A DNA stretch of 64,000 nt from positions 281,704 through 345,703 of the forward strand of contig NZ_NFZV01000001.1 in NCBI RefSeq assembly GCF_003399765.1, read 5' to 3'. Every line of letters starts with the position of its first letter. Within the stretch, counting starts at the first letter, position 1. The notes beneath the pieces were generated by a model. It was not told the DNA's origin and made no database searches. It saw only the letters and a list, made by a program, of their open reading frames with translations. Of this stretch, positions 32,475-42,789 are shown piece by piece. A program made the position numbers and the translations under genes. Source of the stretch: Alkalilimnicola ehrlichii (GTDB taxonomy: Bacteria > Pseudomonadota > Gammaproteobacteria > Nitrococcales > AK92).

Positions 32475-33170
32475 TCAGTTTTCGTTGCCGCTAGGGCTGT
32501 TCTGCGAATGGCGGTGCAGAATACCGGTGAACTCTTCGATGAAAAGGTCGTACCGGTTGCCCAGGCGCTCGATGCGATTGGCGTAGTAGTTGTAGGCGAT
32601 GACAGCCGGAATAGCCGCGAACAGCCCGAGCGCGGTGGCGATCAAAGCCTCGGCAATACCCGGTGCGACGGTCGCTAATGTGGCTTGCTGCATTTGGCCG
32701 AGCGCGAGAAAGGAGTTCATGATGCCCCATACGGTGCCGAATAAGCCGATGTAGGGGGAGACGGAGCCGACGGTGGCGAGAAAAGGCAGTTGCTGTTCTT
32801 GGCCGTCCAGTTCGCGAGAAAGGCTCACCCGCATAGCGCGCTGCGAGGCTTCTATCATTGCTTCGGGGGCGATGCCGGGTTGTTTTCGAGCGCGGGTAAA
32901 CTCTTTAAAACCGGCACGGAAGATTCGCTCCATGCCACCGCCTTGTTCGTCGGATTGTTCGCCTTGCGCATAAATTTCCGCCAAATTGCCGCCGGACCAA
33001 AAGCGATCCTCGAACTGATCGGCGCCTTGACCGGCTTTTTGAAGTGCGTTCCGTTTGGCAAAAATGACCGCCCAAGAGGTCACCGAGGCCAATAGCAATA
33101 CCAGCATAACGAGCTGTACTACGATGCTGGCGTCTAGGATCAGGCGGGTGATAGACATATCAACCGACAT
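32475..33170 (-). CDS. tolQ: TolQ
   Basis: A 231-residue MotA/TolQ/ExbB protein with three membrane helices: VVQLVMLVLLLASVTSWAVI near the start, then two in the conserved region TVGSVSPYIGLFGTVWGIMN and GLFAAIPAVIAYNYYA. It forms the stator ring around TolR. It overlaps ybgC by 11 bp. Confidence 0.96.
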   Translation of the reverse strand: MSVDMSITRLILDASIVVQLVMLVLLLASVTSWAVIFAKRNALQKAGQGADQFEDRFWSGGNLAEIYAQGEQSDEQGGGMERIFRAGFKEFTRARKQPGIAPEAMIEASQRAMRVSLSRELDGQEQQLPFLATVGSVSPYIGLFGTVWGIMNSFLALGQMQQATLATVAPGIAEALIATALGLFAAIPAVIAYNYYANRIERLGNRYDLFIEEFTGILHRHSQNSPSGNEN

Positions 33171-33576
33171 TCTGAATCTCCATTTTGATCGTGTCGGGAA
33201 GTGGAACCGGCTTCATTCGGTTAGCGTCGATACAGGCGACTTTCACGATTGCATGCACTAATTCTTCCGGTTTTGTCTCCGACCGCCGAGTAATACGTTG
33301 AGAAAATACCAGGCTCGCATGGCGCGGGCGTTCAACCTCGGTTACAACGTCGAGTTCGTCGTTGAACAGGGCCGGTTTCTTGTAATCGACCTCGATAGAA
33401 CGGACCGCGAATAAGACCTGAAGTTCCTGGCGCAGTTGATCTTGTTCAAAACCAAGGTTGCGCAACCACTCGGTGCGCGCCCGTTCCATAAACTTCAGAT
33501 AGTTTGCGTGGTAAACGATGCCCCCGCTATCCGTATCTTCGTAATAGACACGAATAGGCCAAATGAACTTACTCAC
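33160..33576 (-). CDS. ybgC: Tol-Pal-associated acyl-CoA thioesterase YbgC
   Basis: A 138-residue hotdog-fold thioesterase with the 4HBT motif YYEDTDSGGIVYHANYLKFMER (given here by its core DTDSGGIVYHANY), where Asp is the catalytic residue. It is the first gene of the tol-pal operon, as in E. coli. Confidence 0.95.
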   Translation of the reverse strand: MSKFIWPIRVYYEDTDSGGIVYHANYLKFMERARTEWLRNLGFEQDQLRQELQVLFAVRSIEVDYKKPALFNDELDVVTEVERPRHASLVFSQRITRRSETKPEELVHAIVKVACIDANRMKPVPLPDTIKMEIQNVG

Positions 33577-34158
33577 AGTCTTTTACCCTCGTCGGCTTGG
33601 CTCGCTTCCTTGCCGGTTAACGTCCGTCACGGCGAACAAGGTTAGTGCGCCGTCGACGTGCGAGCAAGCAGAGTATTCAGAAAACGCGGGACTCCTCCTG
33701 AGTTTCGAACAGCGAGATAAGTCGGCGTTGTCTTTTAAAAAACAATGGCTATTCATAGCGCAGGGTTTTGCCGCATGCACCAGAGTCGTACAGACGCAAG
33801 GGGATTATTCAATATCGCCTTAACGATCTCACGATGTGGTTCGACGAGGTGTGGGCTGGTTGGCAAAAGTGGGGTGCGTTTCCTACCTTTAGTAATGGTT
33901 CTTACCGGATAACGAGCTTAAAAGCTCGCGCGGCATAAATTCCTTCATAGGGCCAGGCATTGATTTTGTGCTGTATTCCGTCGTTTTTCTCGCCTCGCAA
34001 ATTCCGCTTTGAGCGGAAAAAAGAACCCCCGGGGGGCGGAGGGTTCTTCGGACGACAGTCCATGTCAACAATGGATACCTGTGGATAGTCCATACACATG
34101 TTCGGCATCCTTCCTTGGATGCCTGGAGGCGCCTTCCGTGGCACCCCCAAAACACTGT
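33577..34158. other. 582-bp gap between ybgC and the EF-hand gene
   Basis: No gene is supported; the open frames here are short and unlike proteins. It holds a terminator for the EF-hand gene (34015-34048) and two further hairpins (34003-34019, 34104-34123), and presumably the tol-pal promoter near 33600-33700. Confidence 0.5.
34015..34048 (-). terminator. Terminator of the EF-hand gene
   Basis: Arms 34021-34028 and 34041-34048 form an 8-bp stem, followed on the minus strand by TTTT. A second hairpin, GGCATCC-N6-GGATGCC, lies at 34104-34123 between it and the gene. Confidence 0.75.
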
Positions 34159-34416
34159 TTACTCTGGCTCGGCGCCTGCGGGCGCCTGGTCGTCCTGTTT
34201 TGCCGCCCATTGCTCGTATTCCGCACGATCCAGGCGACCATCCTGGTTTCTGTCTATCTCATCGAATTGACGGCTGATTTCGGCATGTTGCGCAGCCTCT
34301 TCGCGGGTTATGATGCCGTCGCCATCCTGGTCGACTTCCGCAAAAGGCGGCGCTTGCGCGAAGCTTGGGTTAGCTAGCGCTAATAATGCCGCGCCTAGCA
34401 CCAGCTTCAGCCTCAT
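34159..34416 (-). CDS. Secreted EF-hand calcium-binding protein
   Basis: An 85-residue protein with a signal peptide (LVLGAALLALANPSFA). Two EF-hand loops follow: DQDGDGIITREE (about 29-40) and DRNQDGRLDRAE (about 56-67). It should bind calcium in the periplasm or outside the cell. The ribosome site AAGGAGGAG is excellent. A near-consensus sigma-54 promoter (34489-34504) and a GlrR-type operator (34590-34607) lie upstream, so it is probably a target of the adjacent GlrR. Confidence 0.82.
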   Translation of the reverse strand: MRLKLVLGAALLALANPSFAQAPPFAEVDQDGDGIITREEAAQHAEISRQFDEIDRNQDGRLDRAEYEQWAAKQDDQAPAGAEPE

Positions 34417-34488
34417 CGCTCCTCCTTGAGATTGCGACTCTTAGTGAGTGCGGCACCGAGTCCCTGGCACCGCGTACAGAAGAGTATT

Positions 34489-34504
34489 AGCAAGGGCTGT
34501 GCCA
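34489..34504 (-). promoter_or_regulatory. Sigma-54 promoter of the EF-hand gene
   Basis: On the minus strand: CTGGCAC-A-GCCC-TTGCT followed by AAT. The -24 GG and -12 GC elements have the exact sigma-54 spacing, and only one position of TGGCACG-N4-TTGCW differs. The expected transcript start is about 34478, 62 nt before the ATG. Confidence 0.8.
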
Positions 34505-34589
34505 GTTTTTGGTTATGCAATGAAAACAGTCGCTTGCAATTTGCTGACTCTGCACGGTCGATGTGAGACCTGGATTTGGTTGGCAGAAC

Positions 34590-34607
34590 TGTCGCCAAAT
34601 AGAGACA
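34590..34607 (-). promoter_or_regulatory. GlrR-type upstream activating site
   Basis: TGTC-N10-GACA, the dyad known for enterobacterial GlrR/QseF before glmY. It is centred about 100 bp upstream of the sigma-54 promoter. A half-conserved copy (TGTC-N10-AACG) lies at 34657-34674. Confidence 0.7.
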
Positions 34608-34811
34608 GGGTTGACGTGGATCGCTTGTAAGTATTTGTAAATAAATGATTCGTCAGTGTCGCCAATTTAAAACGTGCTAATGTGGTAAGGCCTTGGGCTG
34701 TGCGTGAATGCAGGAGGAAAAGGTTGTCTGGTGGGGTGTTTCGGGTTTGTCGCCCCGGGCAATCGATCAATCTGGTTAGCCGATTTCCGGAAGCTTATGC
34801 GACGGGACTGT

Positions 34812-34850
34812 GCAAGAAAAACTTGACCCCTCTAAGGGCGGTAGAGGGGT
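34812..34850 (-). terminator. Terminator of glrR
   Basis: Arms ACCCCTCT (34826-34833) and AGAGGGGT (34843-34850) form an 8-bp stem, followed on the minus strand by CAAGTTTTTC. It starts 6 bp after the glrR stop. Confidence 0.85.
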
Positions 34851-34855
34851 GCTCT

Positions 34856-36217
34856 TCAAGGTTCGACTTGCTTATAAAGGCTCGGGTTTAGTTCGTGCCG
34901 GTTGAGTAGCTTATAAAACTCGGTCCGGTTGCGTTTAGCTAAGCGGGCGGCTTGGCTCACGTTGCCTTGGGTAATCTGTAGCAGCTTAATCAGGTATTCG
35001 CGCTCGAAGTCTCGTCGAGCATCGGCGAATGCCGGTAGGTCGGAGGTGTCTCCGCGCAAGGCGCGTTGTACTAACGCATCGGTAATGATTGGCGTTGTGG
35101 TTAGGATGACGGCTTGTTCTACGAGGTTGTACAGCTGCCGGATATTGCCAGGCCAGGGGGCGCTGACCAAACGCTCCATCGCGTCGGTGGCAAAGCCGGT
35201 TACCCGTTTCTCGTACTTATCGGATAGCTGTGCGATGAAGTGGTTGACCAAGACCGGTATATCTTCGCGCCGCTCGGCAAGGGAAGGCAGTTCTAGCGAA
35301 ACGACGTTCAGCCGGTAATAAAGGTCTTCGCGAAAGCGCCCCGCATTCATTTCTTCTTCGAGGTCGCGATGGGTGGCGGAGATGATGCGTACGTCTACCG
35401 GCACCGGTCGTGTGTCGCCTACCGGGCGAACTTGGCGTTCTTGTAAAACGCGCAGCAGCTTGACCTGGAGCGACAGCGGCATATCGCCGATTTCATCCAA
35501 AAACAAGGTGCCGCCGTCGGCAGACTTTACTAAGCCTTCATAGTCTTTGGTTGCGCCCGTGAACGCGCCTTTGCGATGGCCGAAAAGCTCCGATTCCAGT
35601 AGCGATTCCGGAATCGCGCCGCAGTTGACGGCAACGAACGGCTGACCTACGCGCGGGCTGGCGTTATGTACGGCCTTTGCTAGGAGCTCCTTGCCGGTGC
35701 CGGATTCGCCGTGAATAAAAACGCTGGCCTCGCTGGCTGCGACCATGCGGGCGCGGCTAAGAACCTCGTTCATTTGAGGGTTGCGGGTGATGATGTGGGC
35801 TCGCCATTCATCGTCGCCGTTTTCTTCGCCGCTGCCGCCGGATACTTCAAGCGCGCTCTCGACTTGTTTGAGCAGCGCTTGACTGTCGAACGGTTTGGTC
35901 AGAAAACTGAAGACACCGCGTTTAGTCGCGTCGACCGCATCGGGAATAGAGCCGTGGGCGGTTAAGATGATGACCGGGAGCAAGGGGTATAGGCCCCGAA
36001 TCTGCTCAAACAGGCCCAAGCCATCCATGCCTCCCATTCGCAGGTCGGTAATCACCAAAGCGGGTCGTATGGCCGGTATGCTGGCTAAGGCCTGCTCCCC
36101 GCTACCCGCGGTTTCTACCCGATACCCCGCGGCTTGCAGCCGGATGGAGAGCAGTCGTAGGAGGTCGGGGTCGTCGTCGACGATGAGAATGGTCTTGTCC
36201 GTCATGATATCAGTCAT
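34856..36217 (-). CDS. glrR: Sigma-54-dependent response regulator GlrR (QseF)
   Basis: A 453-residue NtrC-type activator. The receiver domain (1-125) carries the phospho-acceptor D58 in LVITDLRM. The AAA+ domain has Walker A GESGTGKE (170-177) and the sigma-54 contact GAFTGA (217-222). A Fis-type helix-turn-helix (about 415-445, [21 protein letters not shown]) ends it. The partner kinase is GlrK, three genes in a row with QseG. A second start at 36205 ([12 protein letters not shown]) is equally possible. Confidence 0.94.
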   Translation of the reverse strand: MTDIMTDKTILIVDDDPDLLRLLSIRLQAAGYRVETAGSGEQALASIPAIRPALVITDLRMGGMDGLGLFEQIRGLYPLLPVIILTAHGSIPDAVDATKRGVFSFLTKPFDSQALLKQVESALEVSGGSGEENGDDEWRAHIITRNPQMNEVLSRARMVAASEASVFIHGESGTGKELLAKAVHNASPRVGQPFVAVNCGAIPESLLESELFGHRKGAFTGATKDYEGLVKSADGGTLFLDEIGDMPLSLQVKLLRVLQERQVRPVGDTRPVPVDVRIISATHRDLEEEMNAGRFREDLYYRLNVVSLELPSLAERREDIPVLVNHFIAQLSDKYEKRVTGFATDAMERLVSAPWPGNIRQLYNLVEQAVILTTTPIITDALVQRALRGDTSDLPAFADARRDFEREYLIKLLQITQGNVSQAARLAKRNRTEFYKLLNRHELNPSLYKQVEP

Positions 36218-36776
36218 CCATTGGTATCCTGCGATCCCTGCCCTGGAGGCTGCGTTCGATGGCTTTTAAACCATCGAGTTGGCGGCGAAGCTCCAGGTTT
36301 TCCCGATTTCTCTTTTCCAGTTCTTCCGCCATCAGCCCTATAGCGGCTACTTGCTCTCGGCGTGCGGTCAGTAGTTGATCGATAAACCGGGCAAATTCCT
36401 CAATGCCGGTAGGTTGCCGCTCTTCCTCGTCAAAGCAAGGCTTGAGTAAGTTTTCTGTGTTTTCGGCGGACTCTACCAGTTGCGCCACCGCCAGATGTAA
36501 CAATGTGCTGTTACAGGTAGTGTTGTCCAAGTCCGCCCGCAACCGTCGCAGCTCCGTTTCGCGCTCGGTGGCGGACATGGCGTTTACTCGCTGGTGATAC
36601 TCCATTAGCTCGGTGACCTCGCGGTGACCGGAGGGGCGTCCGACGTCGATGAGCGAACGTGCCCAGCCTGTCTCGGATTCGCCGCTGCCTCTGGAGGAGG
36701 GCAATGTCTCGCAAGCCGAGAGGCTCAGCAGGAGTAGGGGCAGAAGGCCCAGCTTGATTGCTATCCATTTATTCAT
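36210..36776 (-). CDS. qseG: QseG-like lipoprotein
   Basis: A 188-residue lipoprotein with lipobox LSLSAC (cysteine about residue 22) and a mostly helical body with heptads near the end (AEELEKRNRENLELRRQLDG). In enterobacteria QseG lies between the kinase and regulator genes and binds GlrK/QseE. Start and stop overlap the neighbours by 4 and 8 bp. Confidence 0.82.
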   Translation of the reverse strand: MNKWIAIKLGLLPLLLLSLSACETLPSSRGSGESETGWARSLIDVGRPSGHREVTELMEYHQRVNAMSATERETELRRLRADLDNTTCNSTLLHLAVAQLVESAENTENLLKPCFDEEERQPTGIEEFARFIDQLLTARREQVAAIGLMAEELEKRNRENLELRRQLDGLKAIERSLQGRDRRIPMDD

Positions 36777-38224
36777 GTCGTTTGCAGCTGCTCTACCGTG
36801 CTGGGAAGCTGTACTACGAGGCGTGCACCTTGGCCGTCGTGCTCGACGGTCCGAATGCTGCCATCGTGGGCGTTGATATACTCGCGCGCGATCGACAGAC
36901 CTAGGCCGGAGCCTTTGACGTAACCTTCCGGAGGTAGCCGGCCCTGGTAAAAGGCGTCGAAGATGCGTTCCTTGTCGTCTCCCTCTATACCCGGCCCTTC
37001 GTCGGTCACGGCAAGCTCCACGGTATCGTTCCGCCGCGATAGCTCAAGCTGGATCTTGCCGCCCGGAGGCGAGTATTTGATTGCGTTCGATAGCAAATTG
37101 TCGACCACGGTCGCAAGTTTCTCACGATCGCCGACGACGTGTATGTCACCCACCTCGCACTCGAGGCGAACATGTTTGGCGAGCAGGGCGGGCTTATGAT
37201 TCTGCCCGACTTCTTCAATGACTTCACGTAAGTTGACATGATCAAGGTTCAGAGCCGGGCTATGGGACTGCGCGGTTCCGAAGTTTAGCAGATCTTCGAT
37301 AAGACCCTGAAGTTGTCGTGCATTAGATCGCAAAATCTGGGCAATTTCCGCTTGTTGGTCGTTCAGCGGGCCCACGATGCGGTCGCTGATGAGGTCGACG
37401 CTTTCGCGAATCGCTGTCAACGGCGTCTTCAACTCGTGCGACATGTGCTGTAAAAAGCGGGTCTTCTGGTTTTCCAGGTCGCGTAAGCGCTGCCTCAGCC
37501 AATCCAGTCGTTTACCCACGTGTTGTAGATCTAACGGGCCGGATACCTGAATGCGCTGTTCGAAGTTGCCGGCGCCAAGGTGGCGGATAGCTTGATGTAC
37601 TTGGCGGATCGGTCGGGATATGAGCGTGGTAAAGACGCCTACCGATACCAGTGTCAGCGGAATGAGGGTGAATGCCAGTGCCACCAGTAGGCGCTGTGCT
37701 TCGCCTCCCGTTTCCTGCATGATCTGAACCTCTTGATCGATCAATTGGTTGCTATCCGCAAGGATGGCTTGAGCCAGCTCGTTGAGTTGATCGAATCCGG
37801 CAGCGATTTCCTCCCCGAGGCTATCGGCGTCGGTATCGGTGGTAAGAATCTGGTGAGCCAGTTGTTGCTCGGCGGCGATAAACGTGTCGACCAGCCGCCG
37901 ATGAGGACTGTCCCGCGTTAACTCATGAAGTTTCGTTACCGTCGATTGCAGCTCTCGGCGGGTACTGTGGTAGGCATCAAGCAGTGCTTGGTCCTGGAGC
38001 AGGAGGTACTGGCGTCCGCGCCGCTCCATGGTAATGACTTGTTGCGTCAGTATTCGGCTGTCCTGGGTGGCTTGGACGGCTTTGTAGACCGCGTTCTGGC
38101 TTTGGTCCAGCAGCCGGTCCATATAGATGCCCGCCAGTCCCAATGCAAGGAGCAATGGAAGGGCTACTACGGCAAAGCCATAGAGAATCAGTCGCAGTGT
38201 CGATTTTGGGTAATACCGCGCCAT
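36773..38224 (-). CDS. glrK: Sensor histidine kinase GlrK (QseE)
   Basis: A 483-residue kinase with membrane helices at about 12-34 and 178-203 and a helical periplasmic sensor between them. A HAMP segment is followed by the H-box HMSHELKTP (H263) and an ATPase domain with DNLLSNAIKYSP and VTDEGPGIEG. It phosphorylates GlrR. The order kinase-lipoprotein-regulator matches the enterobacterial glr/qse operon. Confidence 0.93.
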   Translation of the reverse strand: MARYYPKSTLRLILYGFAVVALPLLLALGLAGIYMDRLLDQSQNAVYKAVQATQDSRILTQQVITMERRGRQYLLLQDQALLDAYHSTRRELQSTVTKLHELTRDSPHRRLVDTFIAAEQQLAHQILTTDTDADSLGEEIAAGFDQLNELAQAILADSNQLIDQEVQIMQETGGEAQRLLVALAFTLIPLTLVSVGVFTTLISRPIRQVHQAIRHLGAGNFEQRIQVSGPLDLQHVGKRLDWLRQRLRDLENQKTRFLQHMSHELKTPLTAIRESVDLISDRIVGPLNDQQAEIAQILRSNARQLQGLIEDLLNFGTAQSHSPALNLDHVNLREVIEEVGQNHKPALLAKHVRLECEVGDIHVVGDREKLATVVDNLLSNAIKYSPPGGKIQLELSRRNDTVELAVTDEGPGIEGDDKERIFDAFYQGRLPPEGYVKGSGLGLSIAREYINAHDGSIRTVEHDGQGARLVVQLPSTVEQLQTT

Positions 38225-38383
38225 TCCGTGAGCTCCGGTTTCTTGCTGATGCCGAGTCGGCCAGCGAATCGTGAGCGCCCTTCAATTGCCGGGCGTGTAC
38301 CAGGCCGTCAGGCCTAACAGGGTGCCGCTTGCCTTTCTAGGCTTTCTCAGCATGTCAATGGTTAAACCGTTTCTGGCTAGGCC

Positions 38384-39430
38384 TTATTTGTCGTGAAACA
38401 GGTCGTTGATTCCGCCGGCTTGGTCCCGCGTCGGTGGCGTTAGACCAAAATGCAGATAAGTGTTACGTGTCGCGACACGCCCTCTTGGCGTTCGCATCAA
38501 ATAACCTTGCTGAATTAAATAGGGTTCGAGTACGTCTTCGATGGTGCCCCGTTCTTCCCCGATGGCTGCTGCTAAGTTATCGAGGCCCACCGGGCCGCCG
38601 TCGAACTTTTCGATAATCGTCAGCAGCAGGCGACGATCTTGTATATCGAAGCCGCTGGTGTCGACATTGAACAAATCCATGGCGAGATTGGCGACCTCGC
38701 CCGTAATAATGCCCTCTGCTTTGACTTCGGCATAATCCCGAACGCGGCGCAGTAAGCGGTTGGCAATCCGTGGCGTACCGCGTGAACGGCGGGCGATTTC
38801 GAACGCGCCGCCTGGTTCGATGGCAAGGCCCAGCAAATGAGCCGAGCGGCTGACAATAGCCGCGAGATCCTCGACCGAATAATATTCCAGTCGCTGAGTA
38901 ATGCCGAACCGATCCCGTAGCGGAGATGTGAGCAGGCCGGCGCGGGTCGTTGCCCCAACCAGCGTAAAGGGTGCCAGATCGAGCTTTATCGAGCGAGCCG
39001 CGGGGCCTTCTCCGATCAGGATGTCGATCTTGCAGTCTTCCATCGCCGGGTAAAGCACTTCCTCAACGACAGGGCTCAGGCGATGGATTTCATCGACGAA
39101 TAGCACGTCGTTAGGTTCTAAATTCGTCAGCAAGGCCGCCAAGTCGCCGGGGCGCTCCAAAACAGGCCCGGACGTTTGCCGAAGATTGACGCCCATTTCG
39201 TAGGCAATGATGTTGGCCAGGGTCGTCTTGCCAAGCCCTGGGGGGCCGAAAATGAGCACGTGATCGAGTGCTTCGGAACGTTGCCGCGCCGCGTGGATGA
39301 AAATCTCCATCTGCTCTCGCACAACCGGCTGACCGGCATAATCGGCCAGCGATTTCGGCCGAATTGCGCGGTCCACGGCGGCATCCTCCGACGATGCTTG
39401 GCTCGCGACCAAACGGTCTGGTTCTATCAT
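38384..39430 (-). CDS. ruvB: Holliday junction branch migration helicase RuvB
   Basis: A 348-residue AAA+ motor. Walker [10 protein letters not shown], Walker B DEIHRL, the sensor region GATTRAGLL and a winged-helix C-terminus ([21 protein letters not shown]) are all seen. The ATG at 39430 (MIEPDRLV) matches the family start; the frame extends 11 codons further without support. It lies 138 bp behind ruvA. Confidence 0.96.
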   Translation of the reverse strand: MIEPDRLVASQASSEDAAVDRAIRPKSLADYAGQPVVREQMEIFIHAARQRSEALDHVLIFGPPGLGKTTLANIIAYEMGVNLRQTSGPVLERPGDLAALLTNLEPNDVLFVDEIHRLSPVVEEVLYPAMEDCKIDILIGEGPAARSIKLDLAPFTLVGATTRAGLLTSPLRDRFGITQRLEYYSVEDLAAIVSRSAHLLGLAIEPGGAFEIARRSRGTPRIANRLLRRVRDYAEVKAEGIITGEVANLAMDLFNVDTSGFDIQDRRLLLTIIEKFDGGPVGLDNLAAAIGEERGTIEDVLEPYLIQQGYLMRTPRGRVATRNTYLHFGLTPPTRDQAGGINDLFHDK

Positions 39431-39568
39431 GGCAACACTCGCGTTTCGGGCAACACAGAACAATTCCCTTGGGGGAGTTGTCGGCAGTCTATCGCGATTA
39501 CGGGCCTGTTGCCGGAATCCGCCGCCTCGTTAGGACGAACAGACGGCCTGCACTCCAAATTAACCTTA

Positions 39569-40173
39569 TTATTTTAGCGCTTTCTGCAAAGCCAAACGTA
39601 TGATTTGTTCACTACTCAGCCCTTCTTGCTTGATATCGCCCGCTAAGCGGCTGGCTTCGGCAGGTTTGTAACCTAGCGCAACCAAAGCGCTAATCGCCTC
39701 GCTGGTGGGGTTGTCACCGGTAACGGCTACTTGTCCGCCGGTCGGCAAGACGGTACTGGGCGCGGGCGAAAACTCGCCGATTTTGTCGCGCATTTCAATG
39801 AGCAGACGTTCGGCCGTTTTTTGCCGATCCCCGGGAGGCGCGTGAGGGCTTGTGCATCCTCCAGCTCGACGCAGCGGATAAAGTCTTCGGCGCGAATGCC
39901 GGATAGAATCGCCAGGGCCAGTTTCGGCCCTACGCCGCTGACTTTGATGAGGCTTCGAAACAGGCTGCGCTCGCGCTCGCTATTAAAACCATATAGCTTG
40001 TGGGCATCTTCCTTGATCGCTAAATGGGTCAGTAGCGTGACGGTTTCTCCCACCGGCGGAAGTTCAAAGATGGTCTGCATCGGCGCTTCGACTTCGTAGC
40101 CGACGCCTTGTACGTCCACCAGCAATAGTGGCGGTTGCTTCTCGATCAGTGTACCGCGCAGTCTTCCTATCAT
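39569..40173 (-). CDS. ruvA: Holliday junction protein RuvA, frameshifted
   Basis: DNA-binding partner of Ruv[37 protein letters not shown] and TRLPGIGKK are in one frame. The expected continuation (MRDKIGEF and domain III ending RLALQKALK) is in another. The break is at an A6 run (39817-39822 on the plus strand as T6). With seven A the sequence reads [17 protein letters not shown] and the protein is 201 residues, close to E. coli (203). Confidence 0.94.
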
Positions 40174-40673
40174 CGTGACCTCGTAAAGCTGGAGAGTCGG
40201 TTATCCATTACCGAGCGATGACTATGGCAGAGCGCAATGGCCAGCGCATCCGAGGCATCGACTTGTAAGTTGCCGTTCAGCCGTAGCAATGCCCGCACCA
40301 TGTATTGCACCTGGTCTTTGCCCGCACCGCCGCCGCCGACAACGGCCTGCTTGATCTCGCGAGGCGTATATTCCGCCACCGGTAACCCAGCTACCACGCA
40401 AGCGCATATAGCCGCCCCCCGCGCCTGTCCGAGTTTCAGTGCGGAGTTCGGGTTGCGGTGAACAAACACTTCCTCGATAGCAGACTGTTCCGGTTGGTAC
40501 GCATGTAATAACTCGGACAGTTGCTCGTAGATTTGTTTAAGCCGTTCGGGAAAAGCTTTTCCTTCCGTGCGAATGGTGCCGCTGGTGACGTAGCGGGGAG
40601 TGCCGCTAGACACGTCTATGATGCCGTAACCCGTGATGCGCGAGCCCGGATCGATGCCAAGAATGCGTTGCAT
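40170..40673 (-). CDS. ruvC: Crossover junction endonuclease RuvC
   Basis: A 167-residue Holliday junction resolvase with the RNase H-like active-site motifs [25 protein letters not shown] and [14 protein letters not shown]. It overlaps the ruvA start by 4 bp, so ruvC-ruvA are coupled. Confidence 0.97.
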   Translation of the reverse strand: MQRILGIDPGSRITGYGIIDVSSGTPRYVTSGTIRTEGKAFPERLKQIYEQLSELLHAYQPEQSAIEEVFVHRNPNSALKLGQARGAAICACVVAGLPVAEYTPREIKQAVVGGGGAGKDQVQYMVRALLRLNGNLQVDASDALAIALCHSHRSVMDNRLSSFTRSR

Positions 40674-40705
40674 GTCGATGACGCCAAGGCGTTGCTTCTA
40701 CAAGC

Positions 40706-41449
40706 TTAGCTCTGAGCGTACGCCTCCTCGCTGATCTCGGCGTTGGAATAGACGTTTTGCACATCGTCCAAGTCTTCCAACATCTCCAGCAAACGTAATG
40801 TCTTCACCGCATCGTCGCCATCCACGTCGACCGTGTTGTCCGGCCGCATGGTTACTTCGGACTCAACCGCTTCGAGCCCGGCAGCCTCCAATGCATCCTT
40901 CACCGTGTGATAGTCGCCGGGTCCGGTTAACACCTCAAGCGAGCCGTCTTCATGATTGACGATATCTTCCGCGCCGGCCTCCAGAGCGACTTCCATAACG
41001 CGATCTTCGTCGCTACCCGGCGCGAAGGTGAAAACACCGGTCTCTTTAAACAAATAAGCGACGCAACCGTCGGTACCCAGGTTACCGCCGCACTTGCTGA
41101 ACGCATGGCGTACTTCGCTGACGGTGCGGTTACGATTATCCGTCATGCAATCGACTAATACGGCAGTCCCGCCGGGGCCATAGCCCTCGTAACGAATCTG
41201 TTCGTAGTTGACGCTGGAGTCGAGGCCTGCGCCGCGTTTGATCGCGCGCTCCAGATTGTCCTTCGGCATGTTCATACCGAAAGCCTTATCGATGGCCAGC
41301 CGGAGCCGCGGGTTGGTGCTCGGATCGGGTCCGCCCATACGAGCCGCTACCGTCACCTCTCGGATGAGCTTGGTAAAGATCTTGCCGCGCTTGGCATCTT
41401 GGGCCTTTTTGCGATGTTGAATATTGGCCCACTTGCTGTGACCCGCCAT
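40706..41449 (-). CDS. yebC: YebC/PmpR family protein (TACO1-like)
   Basis: A 247-residue protein with the invariant start [23 protein letters not shown] (given here by [14 protein letters not shown]) and [15 protein letters not shown]. Long described as a transcriptional regulator, the family is now linked to translation of proline-rich stretches. The ATG at 41449 is chosen over a 37-codon frame extension. It leads the yebC-ruvC-ruvA-ruvB cluster. Confidence 0.96.
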   Translation of the reverse strand: MAGHSKWANIQHRKKAQDAKRGKIFTKLIREVTVAARMGGPDPSTNPRLRLAIDKAFGMNMPKDNLERAIKRGAGLDSSVNYEQIRYEGYGPGGTAVLVDCMTDNRNRTVSEVRHAFSKCGGNLGTDGCVAYLFKETGVFTFAPGSDEDRVMEVALEAGAEDIVNHEDGSLEVLTGPGDYHTVKDALEAAGLEAVESEVTMRPDNTVDVDGDDAVKTLRLLEMLEDLDDVQNVYSNAEISEEAYAQS

Positions 41450-41600
41450 AAGTTCGGACACCTCCGTATCAATTCCGGATGCGCCTTTCCTACAGCCGAA
41501 AAGGCGCGGACAATCGGTTAGCAGTGCGTAGCTTAGCATGGCGTCCGACAGGACGGGCACAACGCATCGTATTGCGACGGCCTTCGCCGCCCGACTTCCC

Positions 41601-42704
41601 TCAGAGATAGCGGTTCAGCGTCATGGTCGAACGCCGGCCTATATCCCCCTTGTGCGCTTCAAGCCAAGCGTCGGCTTGCTGTCGGCCCAAATCGCGCAAA
41701 TGCAGCAGGAAGGACCAGTCGGCATTGATGCGGCTCGTGCGCCCCATGCCCTCGATGACCCCTTCGGTTTCCAAGTGGTGCAAACGGTAGCGAACGGGCA
41801 AGAGCCCTAACCGGGAACGGCGAATGGGGAAGCAGCCGGGAGGCCCTTCTAAAGCGGCAAGCACCTGCAACTCGTTGAGGAGGTTCGCATTGAAGGCGAT
41901 CTCGTTGCTGCGATCGACGATCTCTTGCAGTCGTGTCGGGACTCGGCCGCGCCAGAGAGGCTCTAGCTGAACCAATAACAGATCGCGGCTGCGGCACTCC
42001 CGCATCAGGGGTAAAAGAGGGGGGTTTGCGGTATAACCGCCATCCCAATAGTGCGCCTCCTCGATGCGTATAGCATGAAAGAGCAGCGGTAGGCAGGCCG
42101 AGGCCAGAACCGCGTCGACGCTAAGCTCATGAGTGCGAAAAAGTTTGAGCATTCCGCTTTGCACATTGGTCGCCGCAATGAATAGTTTGATGCGCTTGTT
42201 GTTACGGAGCCGTTCGAAATCGACATGCGATTCGAGTAGGCGGCGAAGCGGATTAAAGCCCGTGGGGTTGAGTTGATAGGGGGAGGCCATCTTGGTCAGT
42301 GCCGAGAGCATGATATAGGCGGGGGACCAGTCTCGGTTCCAGCCGTGTATTAAGTACTCCAGCGGTCCGGCCTGTAATGGCCCCATGCGGGCAGTATTGC
42401 TCACCGCTCGCCAATAACCGTGGAGCGCGGTTTTGGCGCCGACGCGGCCGCCGTTGAGCCAGCCGCTGGCTAGCACTACCGCATTCATTGCGCCGGCGCT
42501 GGTGCCGCTTAAGCCGTCGAGCACCAGCCACTCCTCTTCCAGTAAACGATCCAGAACGCCCCAGGTAAATGCACCATGGGCGCCACCCCCCTGTAGCGCA
42601 AGATTAAGGTGCGCCGTCTTGGGGCGAGTGAAACGTCGAATTCGTCGCCAGGCCCGCCAGCGCCGAAAGATGCTGCGGCCGGTCGTATTTGCTGTATTAC
42701 GCAC
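41601..42704 (-). CDS. Patatin-like phospholipase
   Basis: A serine hydrolase of about 367 residues. The oxyanion loop [13 protein letters not shown], nucleophile motif GTSAG and catalytic DGG ([12 protein letters not shown]) are all present. It is a probable lipid acyl hydrolase in the cytoplasm or at the membrane. The GTG start at 42704 ([12 protein letters not shown]) is one option; the frame is open back to 42836, across the divergent gene's likely start, so a longer form is unlikely. Confidence 0.87.
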   Translation of the reverse strand: MRNTANTTGRSIFRRWRAWRRIRRFTRPKTAHLNLALQGGGAHGAFTWGVLDRLLEEEWLVLDGLSGTSAGAMNAVVLASGWLNGGRVGAKTALHGYWRAVSNTARMGPLQAGPLEYLIHGWNRDWSPAYIMLSALTKMASPYQLNPTGFNPLRRLLESHVDFERLRNNKRIKLFIAATNVQSGMLKLFRTHELSVDAVLASACLPLLFHAIRIEEAHYWDGGYTANPPLLPLMRECRSRDLLLVQLEPLWRGRVPTRLQEIVDRSNEIAFNANLLNELQVLAALEGPPGCFPIRRSRLGLLPVRYRLHHLETEGVIEGMGRTSRINADWSFLLHLRDLGRQQADAWLEAHKGDIGRRSTMTLNRYL

Positions 42705-42789
42705 TGTTATTAACCCGTTTCGCCGGTCCTGGGAGCGTATGCTATTGTTCCTGGCAGATATAGCGTCAACCAGTGATCGACAGCACAGA

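Larger units (their letters stand above)
34417..34855. other. 439-bp control region between the EF-hand gene and glrR
   Basis: No gene is seen. On the minus strand it contains, in order, the glrR terminator, a partial and a full GlrR-type site, a sigma-54 promoter and a 60-nt leader of the EF-hand gene. Confidence 0.65.

Noticed and set aside
34417..34855. GlmY-like small RNA controlled by GlrR
   Set aside because: The sigma-54 promoter leads straight into the EF-hand gene with a good ribosome site; no terminator-bounded RNA lies between.
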